Assembly: GCA_016791115.1 (NCBI GenBank)
Contig: JAEUNL010000014.1
Coordinates: forward strand, 1-64,000
Direction of reading: 5' to 3'
Length of the DNA: 64,000 nucleotides
Origin: Rhodocyclaceae bacterium
GTDB taxonomy: Bacteria > Pseudomonadota > Gammaproteobacteria > Burkholderiales > Rhodocyclaceae
Each line of letters starts with the position of its first letter. Position 1 is the stretch's first letter. This document shows positions 58,401 to 64,000 of this stretch, piece after piece. Both the position numbers and the translations under genes were made by a program. Below the pieces are notes generated by a model, which saw nothing but the letters and a program-made list of their open reading frames with translations, had not been told where the DNA came from and did not search any database.

Positions 58401-58421
58401 GAGGGCAGAAAGGATGGACAT
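52497..58421 (-). CDS. Bacterial alpha-2-macroglobulin (YfhM-like)
   Basis: A 1974-residue envelope protein that probably traps proteases, by analogy with the bacterial A2M family. A membrane helix near residues 56-75 (VLSLLLIAALAGAGYGGW) anchors it; unlike the E. coli homologue there is no lipobox. MG1-like domains fill most of the chain, with QLGAYLFSDRGIYRPGDTFH as a typical macroglobulin core and VFAVDEGILQVARYQN later. The thioester region is PHLCTEQLVS near residue 1505, a C-x-E-Q with all residues needed for the thioester. It is followed by pbpC. Confidence 0.95.
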   Translation of the reverse strand: MSILSALRDLTRLAFVLLGRLLSALFGELHWTCPRWLAWLQDRLTILGRAAAARPVLSLLLIAALAGAGYGGWQGWKWWQARPKPVEVKFTVSDPARTEIENDKRPNPVVVKFDRGAAPLALVGKEITQGVSVSPAIEGTWRWRDDRTLEFMPRADWPVGAEYRVTFGKGAMAPQTRLAANDFVFHAPAFMVQIVSAEFYQDPVNPALKKAVVGLNFSHPVDSAALEKRVAMHMAGANAGLLGIGTDRTRFVVSYDKLKLNAWLHSEPLPIPREETSLEVAIDRGVQAARGGTPSDKALARSIAIPGLYSLTIGEVMPTVVTNDQNDPEQVMVLQTSAAVHEKEMQKAVGVWLLPVHHPDTKEQDRTQPYAWGDPSEVTPAILKAGRKLELNAIAAEREQTETHSFKFKADVGRYLLVQTEKGVKSFGGYILGERDQRIVQVPPFPSELRILSQGSLLALSGERKVAVLVRDLPGVKVEIGRVLPGQLQHLVSQASGNFSKPEFYGSFGPDNLAERFERKVPLTSLKHGRAHYEAVDLSEYLRKDGDDKRGIFLLSVQGYDPAAENGAPQAEPEPLPDGAEGDGQEVEQIDPGQRVDKRLILVTDLGILAKRESDGTQVIFVQSIASGLPVAGAMVDLVAKNGATLGSQATDAQGMVRFPQADKLVRERAPLMYLVKKAGDMSFLPLGKGDHSLDVSRFDVGGIANARSADQLGAYLFSDRGIYRPGDTFHIGMVVKAANWGKETAKSLAGLPLETEVLDARGLVVKREKIKLAAGGFNELSHATLDTSPTGNYTVNLYTVKDGRAHQQIGSTQVKVQEFLPDRMKVTAHLSTEVVEGWVHPKDLRARINVQNLFGTAAENRRIEATLTLSPAYPAFRSYPDYTFYDPQRAKEGYSDKLADGKTNEKGDAEFDLGLDKYARATYRLHVLARAFEAEGGRSVAAETASLVSELPFLVGYKADGDLAYVSRGAERKVSLIAIDPAAKKTAAGELTLQHVERKYVSVLTKQDSGLYKYESRKKEVLIKEMPFSIPATGHTLALASDTPGNFAYVVRNAKGLELNRVEYSVAGKGNVTRSLERNAELQLTLNRKDYAPGDEIEINIRAPYVGAGLITIERDKVYAQQWFKTDSTASVQKIRLPKDFEGNGYVSVQFVRDPSSDEIFMSPLSYGIVPFATSLAQRTNKLVLNSPELVKPGQVLKMKLAAAEPTRAVVFAVDEGILQVARYQNADPLAHFFQKRSLDVRTSQILDLILPEFKKLMAAAAPGGDAEGALGKHLNPFKRKRDKPAVFWSGIVDVSGEREFAYAVPDTFNGSMRVMAVAINDKTIGIAQSKSLVRGDFVLSPNVPGMVAPGDEFEVSVGVANNVAGSGKTPQVAVTLAVSPHLEVVGDATQKLEIAELREGVALFRVKARDGAAAQLGSATLDFTASLSDKGSTKSAKLATDTSVRPATPHATVVTVGSFKGSIEVPVQRDLHDAFARREAAVSPLPLVAAAGLSAYLADYPHLCTEQLVSAAMPALVLGKRPEFAPIGGAKKGRGLDEVIRVLRTRQNAEGGFGLWAASVQPDEFASVHAIQLLLEARERGEPVPQDMVQLGLDYLQQLAASPAKDLYRARTRAQAAYLLTRQGVVTTAMLTSLRETLDAKYPKKWQDDLVAVWLAASYQLLKQESLAAQLIAPPAEQLVKRGQPFAYVDYYDPLIRDAATLYVLSRHFPARAKTLPAESMIAMMKPVADNRFNTLSAAWTILALDAYAANVGAGTLGKMSIAEIDARGQAKALALPDNLVPRVAFSPGMARLRFGSDGDLTGYYAITESGFDRAPPKSELKNGVEIIREYVDDKGNPLKSIRIGDEVVVRVRLRAVDRDFVPNLAIVDLLPGGFEPVLQTQSAPREGESAAAPSNPLGTRGNWNMEYADIREDRVVFYGSANRNTAEFSYRIKATNAGQFTVPPAYAESMYERGVQARSTAGVLKVEKAAR

Positions 58422-58634
58422 GGCGGCGTTTTCTGGCTATTTGTCGGCTTATGCACCGCGAGTATAGGGCGCAAACGGGTGTCGCGCGGTCCGGATTGAG
58501 GCTGGGTAGCGGCGGATTGTGGCGTGATTCTGGTCAAGCGGGCCGGGCGCTCGCGTTTCCGCGTCGCGGCAAGGTTTGTCAGGCGGAATGCGCTACGATG
58601 GCGGCACAACCCGAACACAGAGGAGACACCCGCA

Positions 58635-59273
58635 ATGAGCAGCTTTCACGAGGGCCAGCGCAGCCTGCAGGACAAGTTTGATTCCCGCCGGCTTGCCGAC
58701 CGCCTGGAGCAGACGATTTTCCACGATGCCCTGCTGCCCGACGAGGCAGCCTTCATCTCGAGCCGCGATTTTTTCTTTCTCGCCACAGTCGATGGGCAGG
58801 GCCAGCCGCAATGTTCCTTCAAGGGCGGGCCGGCCGGATTCGTGAAGGTGGTGGACGAGCGGACGATCGCTTTTCCCAGCTACGACGGCAACGGCATGTT
58901 CATGTCGATGGGCAACGTGCTGGCGAACGCGCAGGTCGGCCTGTTGTTCATCGACTTCGAGAAACCCAACCGGCTGCGCCTCAACGGTACCGCGCGCATC
59001 GTCGAGAATGATCCGCTGCTGGCCGAGTACCACGAGGCGCAGTTCGTCGTGCGCGTCGAGATCAAGGCGCTGTTCCCGAACTGCCCGCGCTACATTCCGC
59101 GCTTCACGCGGGTGGAGACGTCGCCCTACATCCCCAAGGCCGGTTGCGAGACACCGTTCGCGAACTGGAAGCAGATCGATTTCATCCGCGATGCGTTGCC
59201 GGGCAAGGACCTGAAGACCGTCGAGCAACTGCCGACGATCACCATGGAAGACTTCATCGCCTCGATCAAGTAG
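58635..59273 (+). CDS. Pyridoxamine 5'-phosphate oxidase-fold protein
   Basis: A 212-residue cytoplasmic flavin-binding protein of the PPOX/FMN-binding split-barrel superfamily. Motifs: SSRDFFFLATVDGQGQPQCS (barrel start), KGGPAGFVKVVDERTIAFPS and NPLLA-like segments, then RLRLNGTARIVENDPLLAEY and RYIPRFTRVETSPYIPKAG. AGGAG nine bases upstream supports the ATG giving MSSFHEGQRSL. It could be a general stress or F420/FMN-type reductase; the substrate is not recognisable. Isolated from its neighbours by strand. Confidence 0.88.
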   Translation: MSSFHEGQRSLQDKFDSRRLADRLEQTIFHDALLPDEAAFISSRDFFFLATVDGQGQPQCSFKGGPAGFVKVVDERTIAFPSYDGNGMFMSMGNVLANAQVGLLFIDFEKPNRLRLNGTARIVENDPLLAEYHEAQFVVRVEIKALFPNCPRYIPRFTRVETSPYIPKAGCETPFANWKQIDFIRDALPGKDLKTVEQLPTITMEDFIASIK

Positions 59274-59312
59274 GCATCGCGGCGGCAACGTCGGCGCCGC
59301 GGCCCGGCGTTG

Positions 59313-60644
59313 TCACTGGGCCGCGCGCACGCGATTGCGCCCGGCCTGCTTGGCCCAGTAGAGCGCTTCGTCGGCACTGCGTACCGCGCTGTCGAAATCC
59401 TGGCCGGGCACGTCGAGCACGTTGACGCCGAAGCTTGCGGTCAGTTGCACCTGGCGTCCGTCAGGCAGGTCGACCGGCGTCGAATTGATTGCAGAGCGCA
59501 GGCGCTCGGCGAGGGCGATCGCCTCGAGCCGCGTCGAGGATGGCAGCAGCAACAGGAACTCCTCGCCGCCATAGCGGCCGATCATGTCGCCCTTGCGCAC
59601 GGCCTTCTCGATGCGCCGTGCAACCGCCTGCAGCACATGGTCGCCCGCGGCATGGCCGTGCCTGTCGTTGATTTCCTTGAAGCGGTCTAGATCCAGCATG
59701 ACCAGGCCGATGCCGGCGTTGCGGGTGGCGACGTCCCCGCCGAGTTTTGCCATTTCGCGCTCGGCGTTGCGGATCAGCGCGCGGCGATTCAGCACGCGGG
59801 TCAGGGGGTCGGTCGAGGCGAGTTCGTCCATCTTCGAATGGGCGTCGAGCAGCGCGATCGTGCCGCGGCGCATCGGCAGGTACAGCATGAACATCGAGAG
59901 CGTGACGACTGCCGCCAGCGCCAGGGCTGTGAGTGCGACGATCTGGTTGATCTCCTCGGAAGATTCGGTGATGTCGACGTAGACCTCGAAGGCGCCCAGC
60001 ACACGTTCGCCCGAGATCACCGGCAGGTAGGTTTCGACGATATGGCGGTTCTCGATCACGGTGCCGCCCAGTTCGGTGACCTGGTTCTTCTGCTTCGCCG
60101 TGGTGTCGATGGCGCGGTCGCGCAGCACGCGGTCCAGGGTTTCGTTGGTGGTGTCGCGCCGGCCGATCAAGCCGTGATCCGAACTGTAGATGACCCGCTT
60201 GTCGCCAGCGAACATCTTGATCTTGTGGATGTGGAACGGCTCGAGGTAATTACGGATGATGCGGTCGATCTCGAGCACGCGTTCGGACGGCACATGCAGC
60301 GCTTCGTTTCCGTGCGAATCGCGCACCACGAGATTTTCGCGTTCGTTGGCAAAAATCGCGCTGCCGACCGAGATGGCGGTTCTTTCGGCATCGTGGATCA
60401 TCGCCGAACGATAGATCCACGCCATGATGAGCGCCGACAGGCCGACGATCAGCAGGCCGGACAGGATCGAGAGCACCCGGAAGCGCGGCAGCAACCGGTC
60501 CGGGTCGTCGGTGATCAGCAGGCCGGCGAAATCGAGCGCCCGCTCCCGCAGGCTGGGCGAACCCTCTCGGGGCGTTGCGCTGCTCGCTGCGTCTTGTCCA
60601 GTCGGTTGGTCTGCCATTGCGTTGCCGCGCCTGAGTGAAAGCAT
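59313..60644 (-). CDS. Membrane-anchored diguanylate cyclase
   Basis: A 443-residue GGDEF protein. Two membrane helices (about 55-80 and 238-262) flank a periplasmic sensor with FHIHKIKMFAGDKRVIYSSD and ENRHIVETYLPVISGERVLG. The catalytic domain has LDLDRFKEINDRHGHAAGD and GRYGGEEFLLLLP, a GGEEF signature with the RKGD inhibition site five residues before it, so it should be product-inhibited. No EAL or HD-GYP domain. The start could be 27 bases later (MADQPTGQD); neither has a strong ribosome site. Confidence 0.92.
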   Translation of the reverse strand: MLSLRRGNAMADQPTGQDAASSATPREGSPSLRERALDFAGLLITDDPDRLLPRFRVLSILSGLLIVGLSALIMAWIYRSAMIHDAERTAISVGSAIFANERENLVVRDSHGNEALHVPSERVLEIDRIIRNYLEPFHIHKIKMFAGDKRVIYSSDHGLIGRRDTTNETLDRVLRDRAIDTTAKQKNQVTELGGTVIENRHIVETYLPVISGERVLGAFEVYVDITESSEEINQIVALTALALAAVVTLSMFMLYLPMRRGTIALLDAHSKMDELASTDPLTRVLNRRALIRNAEREMAKLGGDVATRNAGIGLVMLDLDRFKEINDRHGHAAGDHVLQAVARRIEKAVRKGDMIGRYGGEEFLLLLPSSTRLEAIALAERLRSAINSTPVDLPDGRQVQLTASFGVNVLDVPGQDFDSAVRSADEALYWAKQAGRNRVRAAQ

Positions 60645-60794
60645 GTTGGGCGAATCGTTCCCTGATTCCGATTATCCATCAGAAACTTGTCGACGAATCA
60701 CTGATTGCCGTCACGATGGTGCTGCACCGCGACGTGCTGCTGCGGTGCGGCGCCGCCTTTGCGGCAGGCGCCGGCGATGCCCTGCCCGAGTCGA

Positions 60795-61220
60795 TCAGGC
60801 GGGTTTTTCTGCGAGCGGGAAATTGACTTCGATCTCGACGCCGTCCGGATCGTCGAACATCAGTTGATGCACACCGTAATCGGCCAGCGTCCGCTCGACA
60901 TAGGTCACGCCGGCCTTGTCGAGCCGGGCACGGAATTCGGCAAGCCCGGTGCCGTTGAAGGCCACGTGTTCCATGTTGCCGGTTTTGCGTGCAGCGTCAT
61001 CGCGGTGGCTGGGTGCGTGACGGCCGAGAAACGCATCCAGCGCCGGCCCGGCGCCGAGCAGGTGTACCACTGCATGGTCGCCCAGGAACAGGAGTCGAAA
61101 CGGGAACGCGAAGGCATCGAGCCGTTCGACGCGGAATCCCATCACGTCGGCATAGAAGCGGGCGGTGGCGTCGATGTCGCTGCTGCGCAGCGTGTAGTGG
61201 TCGAACATGGTGATCGGCAT
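60795..61220 (-). CDS. VOC/glyoxalase-fold protein
   Basis: A 141-residue protein of the vicinal-oxygen-chelate superfamily: DHYTLRSSDIDATARFYADV at the start, then HAVVHLLGAGPALDAFLGR, NMEHVAFNGTGLAEFRARL and QLMFDDPDGVEIEVNF. Metal ligand candidates are His8, the His in VVHLL, the His in MEHVAF and the Glu in VEIEV, consistent with a metal-dependent glyoxalase or dioxygenase fold. It lies 71 bases downstream of the NTF2-like gene on the same strand. Confidence 0.87.
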   Translation of the reverse strand: MPITMFDHYTLRSSDIDATARFYADVMGFRVERLDAFAFPFRLLFLGDHAVVHLLGAGPALDAFLGRHAPSHRDDAARKTGNMEHVAFNGTGLAEFRARLDKAGVTYVERTLADYGVHQLMFDDPDGVEIEVNFPLAEKPA

Positions 61221-61291
61221 GGCTGTCTCCTGCTTGCGCGTTGTCGTTGTTGCGCCGCGATGTGCCGGTTGTCCCTTCGGCGTCGTCCCGT

Positions 61292-61729
61292 TCAGGCGAG
61301 CGGATAGCCGCGGCCGGCGTAGTCGAGTCCGCCGATGCGGTGTTCCTTCACGCCGTCGTGCGTCGGCGCGGCGTAGTAGGCGCGGATCTCGACGATGCGT
61401 CCGTCATCGGCGAAGCGGTACCACTCGTCGCCGCGCAGGATCAGTCCGGGCTTGCGCTTGAAGTGTGTCCATTCGATCACCGCCTGGCCGCTCTGCGGGT
61501 CGCCGGCGAAGTTGTCTACCGTCCAGTGCGAGCCGAGTTCTGCGACGCAACGCACCCAGCAGTGGGCGATCGCCGCCGCGCCGCGCAGCACGCCGAACGG
61601 GCTGCCCTCGGGAAAATAGTGCGTGCCCTCGGGGATGAAGAAATCCATGATGTCCTGGCGGTCGGCGCGATTGCAGGCGTCGAAGTAGGCGCGGATCGTG
61701 TGTTCCATGTGTTCTCGGGTGATGCTCAT
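61292..61729 (-). CDS. NTF2-like (SnoaL-type) protein
   Basis: A 145-residue protein with the nuclear transport factor 2 fold: IRAYFDACNRADRQDIMDFF, EGTHYFPEG, AIAHCWVRCVAELGSHWTVD and RFADDGRIVEIRAYY. Such folds include SnoaL-type cyclases, dehydratases and limonene-epoxide hydrolase relatives, so the reaction is open. The start giving MSITREHMEHT follows GGAGACGCC; a longer frame upstream has no support. It is followed by the VOC gene and preceded by the LysR gene. Confidence 0.85.
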   Translation of the reverse strand: MSITREHMEHTIRAYFDACNRADRQDIMDFFIPEGTHYFPEGSPFGVLRGAAAIAHCWVRCVAELGSHWTVDNFAGDPQSGQAVIEWTHFKRKPGLILRGDEWYRFADDGRIVEIRAYYAAPTHDGVKEHRIGGLDYAGRGYPLA

Positions 61730-61977
61730 CGGGCGTCTCCTCGATTCGTGTCGCCGGCAAGAGGCCGCAAGGGCACAGCCGTTGCCCGGGGCCGCACCCG
61801 CGCGGCCACGTCCAAGGCTAGGGACGACGCGCAAGCCTGTCCAATATCTTGTTTGACGGCGGGCGATACCGATCCCGTATTGCGCAGCGCAACCACGCAA
61901 AAAGTGTCAGTATGCAACGCCAGAACCCGCGTGGATAAAAGGGTTTGGAAGATGAATGTCAGTAGTTGGCGCCGCCT

Positions 61978-62886
61978 TCAGTGCTGCAGCTCGCGGCAGA
62001 TGTCGACCAGCCGGGCGCGCAGCCAGGCATGGGCTTCTTCCTTTTCGCTGCGCGGATGCCACACCATGCCGATCGGAAAATCGGGTAGGTCCAGCGGCGG
62101 CGGCAGCACGCGGATCGGCAGCGCGCGCGCGTAGGTGTGCGCGATGCGGCTATTGACCGTCATGATCACGTCCGACTCGACGATGATGAAAGGTGCGACA
62201 AGGAAGTGCGGCACAGAGACCGAGATGCGCCGCGCCATGCCGAGTTTCGCCAGTGCCTCGTCCACCACGCCCGAGCGGCGGCGCGTCGACACGAACAGAT
62301 GCGGCAGTTCGACGTACTGCTTGAGCGTGAGGCGGCTCTTCACCTTCGGATGGTCCTTGCGCACTGCGCAGGCGAGGTGCTCCGTAAACAGATGTGCCTC
62401 GCGCAGGCGCTTCGGCAGGTTGGGAAAGTAGCCGAACGCGAGGTCGATCTCGCCGCTGTCGAGCGCTGCTTCCGGTTGAGAGAGCTGCAGCGAACGTACG
62501 GAAAGGTCGACGCCGGGCGCCTGTTCCTGCAGCAGTTTCACCAGCCGGGGCATCACCAGGAACTCCATGTAGTCGCTGGCGCCGATCACGAAATGGTGCT
62601 GCGCGCTGCGCGGCTCGAAGCGCGCCGGAGTGGACAGCGTGTGCTGGATCTCGGTCAGCGCGGCGTGGATCGGGCCGTGTAGTTCGAGGGCGCGCGGCGT
62701 TGGCTCCATGCCGCGCGAGGTGCGCACGAGGATCGGGTCGTCCAGCGTGGCGCGCAGTCGCGACAGCGCATTGCTCATTGCCGGCTGCGAGAGGGCGATG
62801 CGGTCAGCGGCGCGCGAGACGTGGCGTTCGCTCATCAGCGCGTCGAATACCACCAGCAGGTTCAGGTCGAGGCGGCGCAGGTCCAT
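61978..62886 (-). CDS. LysR-family transcriptional regulator
   Basis: A 302-residue regulator. The N-terminal winged helix is LDLNLLVVFDALMSERHVSR followed by LSQPAMSNALSRLRATLDDP, close to the NodD/NahR group, and the rest is the substrate-binding domain (FVIGASDYMEFLVMPRLVKL, IDLAFGYFPNLPKRL). It lies upstream of the NTF2-like and VOC genes on the same strand and divergent from a small secreted protein; either may be its target. A palindrome just upstream of its start looks like a LysR-type box. Confidence 0.92.
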   Translation of the reverse strand: MDLRRLDLNLLVVFDALMSERHVSRAADRIALSQPAMSNALSRLRATLDDPILVRTSRGMEPTPRALELHGPIHAALTEIQHTLSTPARFEPRSAQHHFVIGASDYMEFLVMPRLVKLLQEQAPGVDLSVRSLQLSQPEAALDSGEIDLAFGYFPNLPKRLREAHLFTEHLACAVRKDHPKVKSRLTLKQYVELPHLFVSTRRRSGVVDEALAKLGMARRISVSVPHFLVAPFIIVESDVIMTVNSRIAHTYARALPIRVLPPPLDLPDFPIGMVWHPRSEKEEAHAWLRARLVDICRELQH

Positions 62887-62905
62887 CGAATCGGTCCGAT
62901 CGGAT

Positions 62906-62920
62906 ATTCAAGGGGTGAAT
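62906..62920. promoter_or_regulatory. LysR-type binding box upstream of the LysR gene
   Basis: ATTCA-AGGGG-TGAAT is a perfect interrupted dyad fitting the LysR T-N11-A pattern, 20 bases upstream of the regulator's ATG and about 94 bases upstream of the divergent secreted-protein gene. It could serve autoregulation and control of the divergent gene. Confidence 0.55.
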
Positions 62921-63013
62921 GTGTGGATTCCAACAAACCATTTCACAAATAGTAGTCGATGGCCCAAGATTCGATCAACCCGATCTTCAATTCAACCTTC
63001 AAGGAGCAGCACC

Positions 63014-63274
63014 ATGAACAAGCAGATTGCGTGGAGTATCGCCGCCACACTGGCCATCGCACCCGCTGCCTGGGCGACCGATTCGCAGGCCGCCGAGCGC
63101 AAGGACTTGCCGGTCACGCAGGCGGAATCCGCGGCGCCGGCGACCTACGACGTGTTCATCGACGGCGTCACCGGCTACGCCTTCATCAAGACGCCCGCCG
63201 GCTGGAAGTTCATCCGCAGCCTGCGCGACGATCCGGCGTCGCCGGCCAGTGGCACTAGGCTCGCCACGAAGTGA
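63014..63274 (+). CDS. Small secreted protein of unknown function
   Basis: An 86-residue protein starting MNKQIAWSIAATLAIAPAAWA, a clear signal peptide; the mature part is about 65 residues with ATYDVFIDGVTGYAFIKTPA and GWKFIRSLRDDP. AAGGAG seven bases upstream is a strong ribosome site. No cysteine or recognised domain. It is divergent from the LysR gene, with the LysR box between them, so it may be regulated by it. The longer upstream frame lacks a signal sequence and ribosome site. Confidence 0.8.
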   Translation: MNKQIAWSIAATLAIAPAAWATDSQAAERKDLPVTQAESAAPATYDVFIDGVTGYAFIKTPAGWKFIRSLRDDPASPASGTRLATK

Positions 63275-63459
63275 GTCGCGGCCGAGGCTGGCGGCAAGGA
63301 AGGGTCGGGCGCCTGGCGGGCCCGAACGGAGACATACCCTTGTCGAGCCCGCCGACGAGAACCCCCGCAAGTCCCTACATACTGCGGGGGATCGTTCTCG
63401 ATGGGGCTTGGCCACGTGCGGCCGCCAGCCCGAGGTATTCCGGACGCCACGCGTCCGCG

Positions 63460-64000
63460 CTATTTCGAAACAGATTGGGTCGCGAACGGTGTCGTCGCCC
63501 ACGGGAGGAAGAACTCCAGTTTGCGCACGGTTGCCGACAGGTAATAGGTTCGCGTCAGCGTTTCGACCATGTTCCCCGGTTTCGGCGGGCGGGTTCGTTC
63601 GGTTCTTCGCACCGGAACGTCATTCGTGATGGTCGGCGCGAACGTGACGGCGACGACCACGTGCGCCGCCTCCTGCAGGCGGCGTAAGTCGTCTGGCGTG
63701 GCCTTCGCGAGCAGGAGGGAATCCGGGGGGCAACCGTCGAGGCAGGATCCCGGCTGTGGCTGACCGAGTACTTTGTCGTCATGGTCGGACAACACCACCC
63801 GCTCGCAGGTTCGCGTGGTGTACGACGACGGTGCGCCGTCGCTCGTCTTGATGGCCACCTTTCCCGTTGTCTGGCAATCCTCCGCCAGGGAGATCAAGCC
63901 AAGGTTGTTGTCAGACGGCTTCAAGCGGATCAGGGCGGTGCCCGATGGTGGGTCGTATCGAAACTGGTTGAACAAAAGGTTGCCGAGCTTCACGCGAACC
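63460..64000 (-). CDS. Hypothetical protein, 5' end cut by the window edge
   Basis: The frame is open on the minus strand from the window edge to the stop at 63460. A GTG at 63993 could be a start, but the frame continues beyond it (VRVKLGNLLFNQFRYDPPSG), so the gene is probably partial. About 180 residues are seen. A cysteine-containing stretch (LGQPQPGSCLDGCPPDSLLL) and an acidic segment (LAEDCQTTGKVAIKTSDGA) are the only notable parts. I recognise no family. Confidence 0.55.
   Translation of the reverse strand, partial: VRVKLGNLLFNQFRYDPPSGTALIRLKPSDNNLGLISLAEDCQTTGKVAIKTSDGAPSSYTTRTCERVVLSDHDDKVLGQPQPGSCLDGCPPDSLLLAKATPDDLRRLQEAAHVVVAVTFAPTITNDVPVRRTERTRPPKPGNMVETLTRTYYLSATVRKLEFFLPWATTPFATQSVSK

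Overview
The window is about 64 kb of GC-rich chromosome that reads like a denitrifying betaproteobacterium, most likely a Rhodocyclales or related lineage. The evidence is the gene content (panBCD with a deoxynucleoside kinase beside pcnB, hda divergent from purM, pbpC with a large alpha-2-macroglobulin, norCB with norEF), the high GC and several GTG/TTG starts. Placement rests on recognised families and gene order, not on a database search. I saw no rRNA, tRNA, CRISPR array, transposase, prophage or integrase.

Layout. 1-8 kb: the 3' part of alaS with a small secreted protein, a lipoprotein and a NUDIX hydrolase, then an ATPase-permease-adaptor export operon. 8-14 kb: algC and four minus-strand genes of poorly known function, including a lysozyme-like protein. 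14-17 kb: nitric oxide reductase norCB with norE and a norF-like gene, a Dnr/FNR-type box upstream and a hairpin terminator after norB. 17-21.5 kb: a CHASE2-PAS-GGDEF-EAL protein paired with a LysM/FecR protein. 21.7-32.8 kb: the adaptor, ATPase and two permeases of what looks like one four-part ABC exporter. They are separated by a repeat-rich gap, a BT1-like transporter, a chemoreceptor, a TPR/2OG-oxygenase protein and a DUF995-like protein. 32.8-43 kb: mainly housekeeping genes (panD, panC, panB, dNK, pcnB, HAD phosphatase, hda, purM, vanZ-like). 43-50 kb: a two-propeller secreted protein, nadA, a pseudopilin-like protein and a second GGDEF/EAL protein. 50-58 kb: pbpC and a 1974-residue alpha-2-macroglobulin. 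58.6-64 kb: a PPOX-fold protein, a diguanylate cyclase, VOC and NTF2-like proteins, a LysR regulator and two small or partial genes.

Themes. Denitrification is represented by NO detoxification. Three c-di-GMP proteins all keep catalytic motifs and the RxxD inhibition site. Cell-envelope functions dominate: two ABC exporter systems, PbpC/A2M, AlgC and a lysozyme-like protein.

The most distinctive non-coding signal is a dispersed family of palindromic elements with GCATGG/CCATGC cores, present in at least seven intergenic gaps and often between convergent genes. A separate ~0.5 kb compound repeat with inverted ends sits in the largest non-coding gap (23.6-24.5 kb). The most unusual protein is the RCC1 plus 43-residue-repeat protein at 43.2-45.3 kb, whose two halves each have seven repeats and differ in base composition.
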